Shown piece by piece: positions 1 through 12,633 of a stretch of 64,000 bases of DNA. Origin of the DNA: Archegozetes longisetosus. Taxonomy: Eukaryota > Arthropoda > Arachnida > Sarcoptiformes > Trhypochthoniidae. The DNA is taken from contig JAEMBT020000002.1 of the NCBI GenBank assembly GCA_018873245.2, forward strand, positions 12,212,001 through 12,276,000. The letters run 5' to 3'. Position 1 is the stretch's first letter. Each line of letters begins with the position of its first letter. Both the position numbers and the translations under genes were made by a program. Under the pieces are notes generated by a model. It saw only the letters and a program-made list of their open reading frames with translations, was not told the DNA's origin and searched no databases.

Positions 1-1055
1 GATGAACAAAAATAATTGGATATGTTTTGAAATGTATGGATTTGAGCGGACACTTGTCTATAAGAGCTTTGTTGTGCCATTTACTCGGACCTAATTTGAG
101 AGTTTCATTTTTTAACCAATTTCGAATAATACCATGACTTTTTTAATTGTATAATAAAGTTGGATACGTGATACATTAAACCAATCAATGTATTCGTGAT
201 ATTTAATCAAAAAAATATCAAAATATTAGTCACAAAGCAAGCCATTACTCACTACTGTAAACAAGAATTGGTACCAAAATCAGAAATAACTGTACAGTAG
301 AATTAAATTGTTTAAGTTACTCATTGACCCAATTATAAAATCAAGTTTCGATTTGAGGTCAACTACTTGTGCTTTAAATGCCTTATGTTCTATACTATGC
401 CTAACTTTAATTTTTAGGATCAAAAGCATTGTTTGAGATTTCAAATTTCATAATAAATTTTTAAAATACAATTACCACACTTAATTACAATAAATAATTG
501 GAAAAGGCGTTTATTGGGTTAAGACAACTCTAAAGTTAGTAAATTCCTGATGAGTGATGACTATTATTTTGACAATACTCAAGCTTTACTTGAAGCAAAA
601 CAGAAACCATTCAATTAAATTGTTGCATTTTGATTATTGTTCGCACTTTAGCTTGCACATTCAATCAAAATATTTAATATTTGAATAAAATGTTAAAATA
701 AAATTGTTTGAAAGTTAACTAATATTTAGTTTGGGTTTGAACTGAAAAGTTTCGTATTAGTAGAAATAGTTATAGCATTGGAGGCGACATCTAATGCATC
801 TCAAACTACATTACTTAAGAAAAACGTTATTAGAACTAATGAATTAATGGCAAATATGGCCAAAAAATAAGCGATAAGTGGTATCAATAAATATCAATTA
901 CATCTAATTTTGACAGTTATTCATATAGTTTGACAAATAACTAGTGATAGTGAATAAACCAATTGTTGTTTTAATAATTATTTAGTTTTTAATTAAACAA
1001 TACAAATATTTAAACAAAAGAAGAAAATTTAGAATCCATTTGCATAATAACCAAA
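1..1055. other. Upstream spacer of CDC27
   Basis: AT-rich DNA without a convincing reading frame on either strand. The last 150 bp or so before the CDC27 start presumably hold its promoter and 5' leader, but I see no clear TATA box or other named element. No end of a gene entering from the left edge was recognised. Confidence 0.5.
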
Positions 1056-4000
1056 ATGATAGTCGAAGAACCCGTTCAAGTGAGTCATCATTTCATTGAT
1101 CATTTTTATAATTATTTAATTTTATGACTATAACTAACGAATAAATTCTAATGAATGATGTTCTGTAATTAAGGCCACGATTTGGTTTGCACTCAATCAT
1201 TACGCATATTCTGACGCTATCTTTTTGGCTGAAAGACTACACGCAGAAGGTATGCAATATATCTTAAGATATTTCCAGATAATAGATATTAGACATGATT
1301 TCTGTTATGTTTTGATTACTATTAACTAGAAGTAAAGAGTGAACTAGTTAACAAATTTATTATTCAATTGTATGACAGTTTCATCTGAAGACTCGTTGTA
1401 TTTATTGGCGACTTGTTATTACCGATCGGGTAAAGCAAATGCCGCATATTCTATACTATCATCAAAAAACTGTAAGACATCTCAGTGTCAGATACTGTTA
1501 GCGCGCTGCTGTCTCGATCTTAAGAAGTTTAGTGAAGCTGAAGAAGCATTGATTGGAAATATTAAGCCTAACCGATGCTCGAGGAAAGATAGTGAAGAGA
1601 TTAGTGTTGAAGAATTGACCAAACAGTTTGGCGAAAGCGCTTCATTTGCGGCACAACTTTTGGGTGCGATCTGTAGTAAAATCGAGAGACACTCTCAGGC
1701 ATCACATTATTATCGCGAAAGTCTTAAAGCAAATCCATTTTTGTGGTCCTCTTATGAGAACTTAATTCAATTGGGAGTCAAAGTGGATCCAAAGGAAATC
1801 TTCAATATATCTAATGTTGACTTTAACTTATGTCACGGCAATAATCCATTAGTGAATTTATTGAATGCCAACACCAATAATACTAATATTAAAGTCAATG
1901 AAAACATAAATACTAGTCAACAAATGACTGCAAAATGTGAAATAACGTCTCCGTTCGCTGTTATCAAGTCTGCCAATGAGTTGGGAACTATCGATGTCAT
2001 AACTCCTGAGAACAACCAGTGGGTGACGACCGCATGTTTTGCTCCGCAAAAAAATAACGATCAGTTCAAAGTGACGCGGAAGTCAACGACTAATCTCAAG
2101 AATGAGAATGTAATCAATAAGAATCTACTTAATTCTCAGTTCACGCCAAGTGGGAGACATTGTTTCGGAGTTTTTCGATTGACTGATGTCTCATCTCTGG
2201 CGCTCTCATCGATAAGTAAGACAACGCCCGAATGTGATAATAAGACACATTCCTCTATTGATCAAATGCAAGCCAAGAAGCCTCACACCAGACGCAGTCA
2301 CCAACAGATGCAACAAACACAACAGACAAATATAGGCACTCAATCGACGCGTAGCAATGCATTTAAACTACAGCTCTCTAATAACCAGCAGTCGGATAGT
2401 GTCGGCGGTTCAGTCACCATGTCTTCAACACTTTCCGGTTCTCCTATTCAATCACAGGGACATAATTTACGAAGAAGTTCAAGACTTTTTAGTAGTTCCA
2501 ATTCTGTTAAAGAAAATACTGCAAATAAGGCTTCGACTAAAATGATAACTCGACCGCGAACGCCAACTAAAAGAACCAAACGAACGAATAGCAGTTCGAA
2601 TATGTCTTCGTTAACGAACACCACTATTTCTGCACAACAAAAAGAGAGCGAAATGAATGAACTGAATAAACCAGAACTTAGTAAATGTATCAGTAATTAT
2701 GATTTAATGCAAACAGGAATCACATGGCAGAGGACATCTGCCAAAGGACTTCTCGATCTATTGATCGAATTTGGCAGTGCTCTACAACATTTGGGACAAT
2801 TCAATTGTCAGCAAGCTATTGATTCACTACAGAAGTTGCCAATGAATCATTTAAATACAGGATGGGTTTTGACATCTCTGGGACGCGCTTACTTTGAAAT
2901 GACACGATACGATGAAGCGGTCAAATATTTTTATTCGGCGCATAAGTTCGAACCACATAGGCTTCAAGGCATGGAATACTATTCAACTGCTTTATGGCAT
3001 CTTCAAAAAGAAGTGGAGCTTTCAATGTTAGCTCAAGAGCTTTTAGACTTCGACAAGAATGCGCCGCAGACCTGGTGTGTGGCCGGAAATTGTTTTAGTT
3101 TACAAAAAGAACACGAAACCTCTATTAAATTTCTTCAGAGAGCCATTCAAGTGGATCCTGACTTTGCGTACGCCTACACCCTATTGGGCCATGAGTTGGC
3201 AGTCACTGATGAGATGGATCACGCCATGAGTTGCTTCAGAAATGCTACTCGTATTGATCCCCGACATTATAACGCCTGGTATGGCATAGGAATGATCTAT
3301 TATAAACAAGAAAAGTTTTCTTTGGCCGAATTACATTACAGAAAAGCATTAGATATATCGCCATTTAGTCCAGTCCTGATGTGTCACATCGGAGTTGTTC
3401 AGCACGCGCTCAAAAAAAGTGAAAGTGCGTTGCAAACTCTGAACAAAGCTATTAATATGGATCCGAAGAATGCTTTATGTAAATTTCACAGAGCATCTAT
3501 CTATTTTGCAATGGATAAACACAAACTGGCGTTACAAGAGCTCGAAGAGTTGAAACAAATTGTGCCAAAAGAGTCACTCGTCTACTTTCTTATTGGAAAA
3601 GTAATTTTCATTTTTATTATCTGATTTTGTTAAGCGATACAGACCATTGTTATAACGCGCGCTTATATTACCTAGATAGACATTACAAATAAGTTGAGCT
3701 CGAGGGCTGCAGCCAAACAGCAGTACGTTATTTAACAATAAACTTATAATCCGCATTTCTACTGTAAAACTACGAATACTTCCTTAAGCGTTGATTTAGT
3801 CTTGCGATTTTTGTTTTCGAGTTCAATATCTATTTCACAAATTATCGATTCTGTTGAACTCAGATTTTTGACACCCGATAAAGTATTTCTTTTTTAACTG
3901 TATTTATCAAAAGTCGGAATATGTTGCGAAAAATTCTTGGAAAAGATCTGTGTCAATATATTTGTTACAATTGAAGTTTTACTTTTTACAAAGTTATTCA

Positions 4001-4330
4001 ATTATTATTCAGAATTATTTAAATATTCAATTTACATTAAAGGTTCACAAGAAGATAGGAAACACACACTTGGCTTTGATGAACTTTTCGTGGGCCATGG
4101 ATTTAGACCCAAAGGGTGCTAATAATCAAATCAAAGAAGTAATTGATAAACAGTATGCAAATGATGACGAAGAAGTTGTCGTTCATTTAGACCCAACAGA
4201 TACTGCTAGCAGTAATTCTAGAGTCGGCTCTGATGGAAGAACGTCAAGACATCACAGATCAAACTCTTCTATGGAAGCAGACGATGGAATGAATGCAGAA
4301 GCAGAAGCCATGATCGATGACAGCACTTGA
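1056..4330 (+). CDS. CDC27: Anaphase-promoting complex subunit 3 (CDC27), 4 exons
   Basis: CDC27/APC3 is a TPR scaffold subunit of the anaphase-promoting complex, the ubiquitin ligase that drives exit from mitosis; in the family it docks the C-terminal IR tails of the co-activators. Exons read 1056-1079, 1174-1249, 1379-3600 and 4043-4330, giving 869 residues (human about 824). The N terminus MIVEEPVQATIW, then LNHYAYSDAIFLAERLHAE, matches the family closely, so the true start is the ATG at 1056; the ATG at 1372 lies in an intron. Residues about 35-160 hold N-terminal TPRs (LLATCYYRSGKA). A Ser/Thr/Asn/Gln-rich central linker follows, then seven or so C-terminal TPRs, including FLQRAIQVDPDFAYAYTLLG and AMSCFRNATRIDPRHYNAWY. 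The last exon carries HLALMNFSWAMDLDPKGANN, a family hallmark, and an acidic tail. An AATAAA lies at 4419-4424. It converges on the ABT1 homologue. Confidence 0.96.
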
Positions 4331-4755
4331 GTTATATGTTTATATTTATCTAAATGCTTATTATAAATACATATTCACAGAAATGCTTTTAATCTTTACA
4401 TTTTAAAATAATGTCAAAAATAAATTTGGGTTATTACTATTATTATTATAAAAATAATTATTTTAGTTTTTAAAATTTTTTATTGACCATTAGATTAAGG
4501 TTAAATCTATTAAGCATTAAAAAGAAACTCGAATTTTATATAATTATTTGATCTGAACGTAATTCAAAAATAAACTTTCAATAGTAAATCAATTAGTTTC
4601 GAGTCATAAAAGTATTTTCATAGCAAATGAGAAATGTATTCGATTTGGAAAGCAGTCAAAAATGTTTAATTAACAAATCGATGTTTTTCAAGTACGTATT
4701 TAAAAGCAATACACAAAACTTTATACAAAATAATTTAGTAAATCGAATTTGGATA
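4331..4755. other. Convergent 3' spacer between CDC27 and ABT1 homologue
   Basis: This is a tail-to-tail spacer, very AT-rich, with a candidate CDC27 polyadenylation signal (AATAAA) at 4419-4424. No reading frame or structured element is visible in it. Confidence 0.6.
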
Positions 4756-5537
4756 TTAACCGAAAATTTTATTTAACAGATCAAAATCAACGTCGTTATT
4801 TGAATTCTTATTTTTTCTAATTTCTTCATCAGTAAGTCTCTGTTTGTAATTTCTTTTCAAACTATTATCGCTGTTATTGTCGTCAACCTTTCTCTTTTTA
4901 CTGTTATTACTCTTCTCTATCATATTTGCATAAAAATTGGCCTCTTTTTTCGCCAAACCGATCTCAAACCTCAGCCGTTGGTCTCTTAAAGCCTTTTCGT
5001 ACGCCATTTGTTCGGCTAAATGACTCCATTTGAACCTTAAACACAATACGAACTACTTATTGAATCAAATATACAATTGAATTAGACGTAAAAGTGATAA
5101 AACGAATGAATACTTATGCAAATATTTAATGTTCCAAATTGAATCGTAAAATTTATTTTTTCGTTTTCCACCGACTTGTGTTCCGTTGAGAGTGTTTGCC
5201 ACTAATTTTGCAATTTTTTCTTCTTGAACTCAACCCAACCTTCAGTATAAGTGACATTATATGACTTCTTCTTGTTTTTGCCTAACGATTTGTCTCTTTC
5301 TAAGTAAATTCTATCGATTTGTCCGAACTGCGACAGTAGTTGTCTCAATTTAGTACAATTCATACCAATTGGAATGTAACTCAAATAAACAATTCCTCTT
5401 TTTTCACGCTTTTTACTAGTCTCCACATTTTCACTATTCTTGTTATTATTAGTATTTATATCATTTGATTCTTCATTATCACTACTGATTTGATCATCAA
5501 TTTGTTGATTACTCTCACTATGATTAACTGAATCCAT
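4756..5537 (-). CDS. ABT1: ABT1/Esf2-family ribosome-biogenesis protein, with an apparent 1-base frameshift
   Basis: Esf2 (yeast) and ABT1 (human) are nucleolar RRM proteins of the small-subunit processome; ABT1 was also described as an activator of basal transcription. Exon 1 is complement 5114-5537 and exon 2 is complement 4756-5035, joined as HKFKW across a GTATTC donor and a TTAAG acceptor. The protein would be about 234 residues (human 272). It has an acidic, Asn-rich N terminus, an RRM beginning RGIVYLSYIPIGMNCTKLRQ, the hallmark KFYDSIWNIKYLHKFKWSHL, then a charged C terminus with Lys-rich patches. In exon 1 the frame breaks after EGWVEFKKKK at about 5212-5217, where the coding strand has six A's. 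A seventh A would restore IAKLVANTLNGTQVGGKRK, which is clearly homologous. Since both sides stay conserved, I read this as a homopolymer error or a very recent lesion and not an old pseudogene. Confidence 0.9.
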
Positions 5538-8500
5538 ATTTGGTGATAATTTAGTAGAATTAAATAAACAGATGAACTACTTTAAGATGACATGAGTTTC
5601 ACGTTTAATTTAAAAATAAGTGAAAACGGCTCAAAGAGTGCGCTAATAGTCATACGCATTACTAACAAGTTGTGAAAACTTGATCACAACTTGAATTACC
5701 TTCTGTTCAGTATTTTGTTTAAATCTATTATTAAACCTGTTACTAAACTATATTCAATGTTCAACAAAGCATTATTTTCTCTGATATGTGACTAACTCAT
5801 TGATCTTCAATACAATAGCTGTTGAATCCATTATAAACAGACATGAATTACATCCAATAACAAGATTTGATGCTTTCAGAAAAGATTTTATATTCTCAAG
5901 AGTTGAATGAAAAGTTTTCATTTGAAGTCAAACTTTTTGAAGTGATGAGAAATACTAATTCAATAAAAAAATATTGAAATAGAGGTATTTAAATTTCGTT
6001 ACGCCAAGTTTTCAATTGAATTGAAGAGAAAAAATGAATATTAAGAATATTTGAAAAGTTTTTGTTATCTTATAAAAACAGCTTATTTTGGCCAAATTGT
6101 AACATTGCATTCATATTCCAAATACTAGTTCTCTCACTGCACACACAGAAGACCTCAATTTTCTGTAATAGTGTTCGAGTTGTAATCAGTTTTACTTCAA
6201 TTGGTATGCATTGTGTCATTTCATGTTAATAGAGATACGATTGAAGAAAATAAAGGTCAAAACAAAATCGAAAGGTTATCGAAATTAGAGACTAACTTGC
6301 AATTAATTAATTCAGAGCAATTTGATGAGACTATCGGCGAGAAGGCAACATATTTAGTGTTGAAACAAGTTTAGAAAGTATTTATTAAACATTAACTCGC
6401 AGTTAAGACATCTGAGTTGTTTGTTCACATAAATGATTACTGTTATGAACTTTTCCATCTTATTTGCGAATTTTGAAGAGATAGGAAGCAATAAGAAAAA
6501 CGTTTTTTATTGAAATTTATTTGATAAGCACCCTATAAATTAAAGTTGTTTTATAGCTACATCAGAAGTATCGCTAAATATAGTCTGTCTCGCATACGAA
6601 AAGACATTACACGGAAATAATAATATTTGATTTGCTAAGGTTTCGTAATAAGCCCATAATATTAGCTGTAAAGATAAAGTTTCATATCTAAATGTTCGTT
6701 TGCTTGCAGTATTTCTGGATTAATCACAGTTATATTTCTGACATTAAAAAATGACAGCATCGATAATAATTTGAATTAATCAATTCTGATTTCAAGATCA
6801 AGTTCAACATTTCCACTGTCGAAGTAATTCTGACGTAAATGTTTCGCAAAAAATATTTGATATTTTAAAAGCCGTTTAAAAAAATGAATGAAAGTTAAAC
6901 TTTGTTGAGTGAAGTCATAGTTAACTTTATTTGAACTGATGCATAAGGCTTTGAATTTGAAAAACTAATTGCATTAATAATGTTCATGACCGGTAAGTTT
7001 GGTTTATCTCTTTTGAAATGTAAAACAGAGATTGAAGAGAAAGGTCTTATTTTGCTTTCAATGTATAGAGTTTCAAAAATGCTAATTAAATTCAAAGTTA
7101 AACTCGAGAAGAAAAATAATTATTAGTGACATTTAAACCTGTTTATAGAGAGCATCCGCTTTTGAAAATGTTTGTGTCTCACGATTTTGTGCAAAAGTTG
7201 ATCATTAGTTGGAACAGATTTAAGGCAAACATTGAATGTTGGGCTGTATGAGTGTTCGACTGTATGAATGTTTGACTGTATGTATGTTTAATGATTTGCA
7301 AAGTTTATCAATAATCATTCATGCCTAATATAATATATTTACAAAACTTGAATGTTTAGTCTGGAATAATGATCTTTTTCTATTATATAAGACATAAAAT
7401 GAAATATTTGAATAAAGTTTATTGCTTCCCAAATTTTGGGACCAAAGCATTCAACTAAAAGACATGACTTATTGAGCTGTGATTTATTTCTTTATAAAGT
7501 TTCATTTTTGGTATATGTCGTAATATTTTTTCTCTTCTCCTTTTCATAGAAATAGAGAGTTGAAAAACTTGTTAAAATGTGTTTCACGCTTTTTTCTACC
7601 CTCGACTGACTCGAGCGTACTTTTGCTATACTTTTTTTCACGGGTGACGCTCTTCTTGGGAGCAAAAAAATTAATTGCTTTAGACTGGTTTTGCTCTCTT
7701 TATTTTATTTGATCTTTTGGTTTATTTTATTAATTTCTCACGTAAAACAGATTCTATCCTTTCTCAAAGATTGCCTTTGGGACGATCACTTATTCAATTC
7801 TTTCAATTAATTCACATTTAATAAACCATTCATTCAATCAAATTCTTATTAAATTTTGGTCAACCAATAGACAGAGAAAATTATTTTCAAAGTTAAGGTC
7901 ATCAAAACCTTGTATGATTTATAGCTGCAATATCTAGAGGACACAGAGAGGACATAGAGAGAACGAAAGAGCGAGAGAGAGAGAGAGAGAGAGAGAGCAA
8001 ATGAGAATAGTCTGAAAATTGAGAGTAATCTTATGATAGATATCTTCCGATAATATCGATAATAATATCTAATAAGCGATAAAAGCTGGTGAAGTTGGTT
8101 GAGGTGTAAAAAGTTACTGATGCCTAACTGGCTTTTTTGGCACTGATGGATAAAATTGATTTTAAAAAGTCGTTATGTGAAAATAGTTGTGGCACTAAAT
8201 ATGAAACCTAATAGGAAGCAACAATCACACAGACAGTGAATACCATTGCATGTTTGGTCTTATAAATAGTAACGCAAAATCACTATACACTATACATATC
8301 GTTACGCTATTTAAAAAAGTTAACTCTTGTTATATTTAAGGGCAAATTCGAGTTTTGAAAATGCTAACATAAAAAGTTGCGATTGAACTCTTGTGGCACA
8401 ACAGGACTGCCTTAACGCTAATGGAGCACAGATCTCGTCGAACTATTGCAACAGTGCGTCCGCTCTTATTTGTTTACTGATTCATCATTCATTCTGTCCC

Positions 8501-11500
8501 TCTATTCAAAAATTGTTTGGTATCCTGTCGTCATATTTTAATAAATTTTAATACAGTTGCAATTTAAGTAAGCGTTTCATTGCATTTTAATGTACATGTC
8601 ATTGGACTTGTGGCTAATTTCCAGTTTGTGCACTTAACTTAACATTTAGTTTTCATCTACGGAAGAGGAAAATCAGGTTTACCAACACTTTTCTGCATCT
8701 ATTCACCAGAGTGTTCATTCATTTGCATTTCTTGTCCAATTGGTCAGATCTGCATCGAATTGCTTTCCTTTATGGACGCTATTACTATTTGCTAAATCAC
8801 GTTTTATTATCTTCTAGTCGGATCTCCGTCTCATTAAGACATGATTTAGTTGTGGTCATCGCTTAAAGGTATGTGTCTTTTATGACTTCATTTACTTTGC
8901 TTTCAACAATAAAAATGTTTCTATTGATTTGAAGTTGAAGTTGGATACTTAGTAGTATTTCAATTTAGATACTTAGAAAGTTGAAGTTTCTAAATATCCT
9001 GATAAGATTGTAATCATTCTTAATTATGCTGTAATGAGATGGCATTGTTATAACTTTCGTGATCAATACTCTTTCAAATAGAATTAGATTCTCTGTCAAC
9101 AAAATCTTACTGAAAAGTTTTCAACTAAACCATATTTGAATTGCTTGGTTTGTTTGAGTGCCTATTGGCTTCAATAGGATCCAATTGCAATACTTTCTAA
9201 GGTAAATAAAACTTTTGATTGACAAGTTTACAAACCAAAACGATTGTTTGCAACGATTTTTAATGCATACGAACGTCTCATCTGAAATAACTTGACTTTT
9301 ATTAATGGATAATCTTATTTCAATTTGTTTTATGAGCGAAATCTGATTACTTCTCTATGATTGATAATTATTTTTGTATAAATGCATAAGCATTTTCCCA
9401 TAATTTATGCTGTAATTTGCATAAATTAAATTTCAAAACTGGCTAATAATACCATCAATTATTTGAATATGAAAATTTTGCAGTTCAAGTGTCCCATTAA
9501 AAGGTTTTTGGTGTGTGTTTTAGGGGCTCAAATACGCTAAGTTGTTCATTAAACCACATCCATTTGGGAAAATTGTGTATAAAAATAGCTAATTAAAAAA
9601 ATATAATGCACTTTTTTAAGATTCATTTTCAAGTTTGTCAATCAAATTATTCAAACAAGTCGTAAGTTTAAATATATTGAGTTCATTGGTATATAAAATG
9701 CATTTTATTATTCACATGAGATTTTGCTAATTTTTAAAGGAGACTTTTGAGTTGATGTTTTATCTAACGACTCCATAAGACATAATTACTTAAATAGCTT
9801 TTTTATATGATTATAATTAACAGCCCCATCTTAATTGACTACAAGTTTAGAAGCAAAACAAAAAAATGAGAAAATTTCAAATTCTCATATGAAAAATTTG
9901 ATTCCAGTCATAAAGAAATATCATATTAGATATATTGTGGTAATAAATCAAAGGGTTCATTGATTGAAAAAAATTTATTACAATAAAATTCTCACGACTG
10001 TATTATATTTGGAGGGAAGTTCGTATGATTTTAAACGCTATCTAAATATAAACTCTTTAAGAAAATATTTTTTGAAAGTTGTTTCGGTTTCATATTAACT
10101 CTTAAGAGCGTATAATTCAAATTATAACTTAATTTTTGCAAACATTTCTTACACAGGTAAATGACTCGAATCTTCAAAGTTAGATAGATAGAGTTTCAAA
10201 TTGACTCCATTTATTACTAGATTTTTTGCAATAAATCTTTTTAACTCCAAATATTCCATTAATCGATGAAAGATTTATGAAACTTATAAGAAAGCTTAGG
10301 TTAGATTATTAATGACTGCTATATAATGAAATAAATTTGATAGGTTTTTAGCACGAAAAGGATGAATGTATCATAAAATTATTCCAATCATTTTTAAGCC
10401 TTTTATTGATTAATTATACTTTAAAGTTACCGAAAAAAGTTATTGAATCTTTAGCTATTTTTTCATTAAATATAGGGATGAATGACATTTGAACGGAGAA
10501 AAAGTGTTCTCTGACAATAAATTAAAGTTAAACTTTCAGTTGTTTCATATCAACCCAAAGAGCGTTTATGCTTCACATTAATTTTTACTTCAATTTCATA
10601 GTTGACTCGTGAACACAATTACTCGATCACAACTGATTTTCTTTCTAACAATCCAATAATTAAAGTGTTTGAAATTGATTTGATCTGTCGCTAGTTAGGT
10701 AATTCATGGTTAATGCTTCAGCTCAAGGCATATACTCTGTACAGCTGTCAAAAATCAAACTCACGGCTCACGGCTACAAAATTGCTTTACTATGCCATTA
10801 ATTAGACTTTTAGTCATTAAAGAGTTAAAGAGAAATCAGGAATAAGCTTTGCTTCCAAGAAGTTAAGTTCATCAAAACTATAGTAAAATTACTTTAATTT
10901 TGAAGTTTTTATGAACTCTATTCGTGATGAGGGCCGTGCACTGAAACTGAAACTGACTTTTATTTTCCAAGTTCAAGTTCAAGACTAGATCTTACAGAGT
11001 CCAAATTTAGGGACTATTTTCAAGTCTAAATGAATCGAAAATAGACTGCATTAAACAAAAATAGTTTGATTGTTTTGCTTAAACAACATTCAGGTTTTGT
11101 CACCAGATTTTTTGTTTTTGTTTGTTTTTTTCAAGTATCCTAATCGTGATTATAAGCTATATTTTTTCTAAGAAAACTCATTGACTATAAAAACAGTGTA
11201 TATATTTGGAGAAAACTAATGTGTACAGAAAAAATGCTAAAATTTCAAAACTAAAATATTGATGTTTGCAGCAAAACTTGTTATCCGAAAGTTTTGAAAT
11301 TGCTCAGAATTAATCAAACTGCATAGAGTGCCGTTTGAAGTGTTCTCGAATGTATAAATAATTGTTCGAAAGTTTAGATACATTTGAAATATCTGATAAA
11401 AACAGAAAAGTAACTTATTCTGAAGTTGACTACACGAGTTTGACATTGTTAAAATTGATGCCAGACTAATTCTGGCAAATTATTTTGTTTATAGAGCGAA

Positions 11501-12633
11501 AAAAACTGAAAACTTGTGACTGAGTCAAAGTTTGTTAGACTCGAACAAAGTCTAAATTTATAAGATTAGCATTTAATAAAAGATTTTCTCTCGAGAATCA
11601 TTAAATAAAAGAATGAAATTTCGTTTTTTTATTTGCATGACTGATGTGCTATTTTTCTGAAAATAACATATTAATAATAAGTTAGAAACTCTATACTTAA
11701 AATGTTCAGTAGAAGATTGTGCTAAAGGGTTGAACTCCTGAAGTTGTGATGTACTACTAATGCAGATATGCATCGATTGAGGCAATGCTTCTCTGACTTA
11801 AAGAATTCCACACCGGATACGCATTAGTAGACAACAATTGAAGGCACGCTAAAAGAAAGCATTCGGGGCTCGACATCTTATCTTATTCTATGAACTTCAT
11901 AATAAGTTGCTTCACTAACCGAGTTTATAATGAAATCCAGTTACAGAAAAAAATAATTGACAGGGGAAGGAATCACTTCTGGCTGACTGTTTTCCAAATT
12001 CAGAGAGAAATCAGTAGAACATGAAATATTATAGTGTATTGTAGTCTACAATAGAGCAAACATTGCGAGCAAAGTTTTAGTTATATGAACTCTAACTTAT
12101 ATATAAAGCATATTTCATTAAAAGGCGTCTTTATTTCTTCGATAGCTTAGTCTGGCTAAACATTTGATTCAAGTTTACGCTCTTTTCATTCGTCAATCAG
12201 GACTAAAGCAGTGATGTGTTTGTGAATTCGTAAGTCATAAATCTGTTTAGTTTTCCTCAGATTGCTTGCCATCATATCTTTATGACAAGCAAATAGCTTG
12301 CAATCATTAGCAAAATTTAACTCCAATGTCTGATTGCCTTAAATGACTTGACTTTGAATAATTGATAAATTTCGGACATAGAATACGTGCCTCTAATAAA
12401 AAGCAGGTAATGCTAGTCATTGAAATCACTGGCAATTAATTGGACTGGCATTATTTCAAACTTATCATAGCATGAGTTATAAAGTTGGCCAAAGCTTCAC
12501 TTTTCTTACAAGTAATTATATATTTATGTTTTGTTTTGTTTTATTTTTCTGTTAACCAGCACTAAGGATCTCATTAGTTGAAAGAAGTGGTGCAATAATA
12601 CAGTAGTTTGTCTAACATTTCAACTTAAGTGAA
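5538..12633. other. Long AT-rich intergenic region
   Basis: About 7 kb lies between the divergent ABT1 and FN3-ZP genes. No conserved protein frame was recognised. It contains a (GA)n tract at 7973-7997, a loose tandem of a TGTATG(A)AT-type word at about 7239-7290, and a GC-richer stretch at about 8390-8520. A short exon-like segment at 8818-8868 is flanked by a pyrimidine-rich acceptor and a GTATGT donor; it could be an untranslated exon of the downstream FN3-ZP gene. Nothing else stands out. Confidence 0.5.
7973..7997. repeat. (GA)n microsatellite
   Basis: An uninterrupted run of GA dinucleotides, with imperfect GA-rich sequence for about 40 bp before it. Such tracts can act as GAGA-factor sites in arthropod promoters, but nothing here shows that function. 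Confidence 0.9.

Noticed and set aside
1372-1378. ATG at 1372 as the CDC27 start
   Set aside because: It lies in intron sequence just before the TATGACAG acceptor. Upstream exons encode the conserved N terminus and join in phase.
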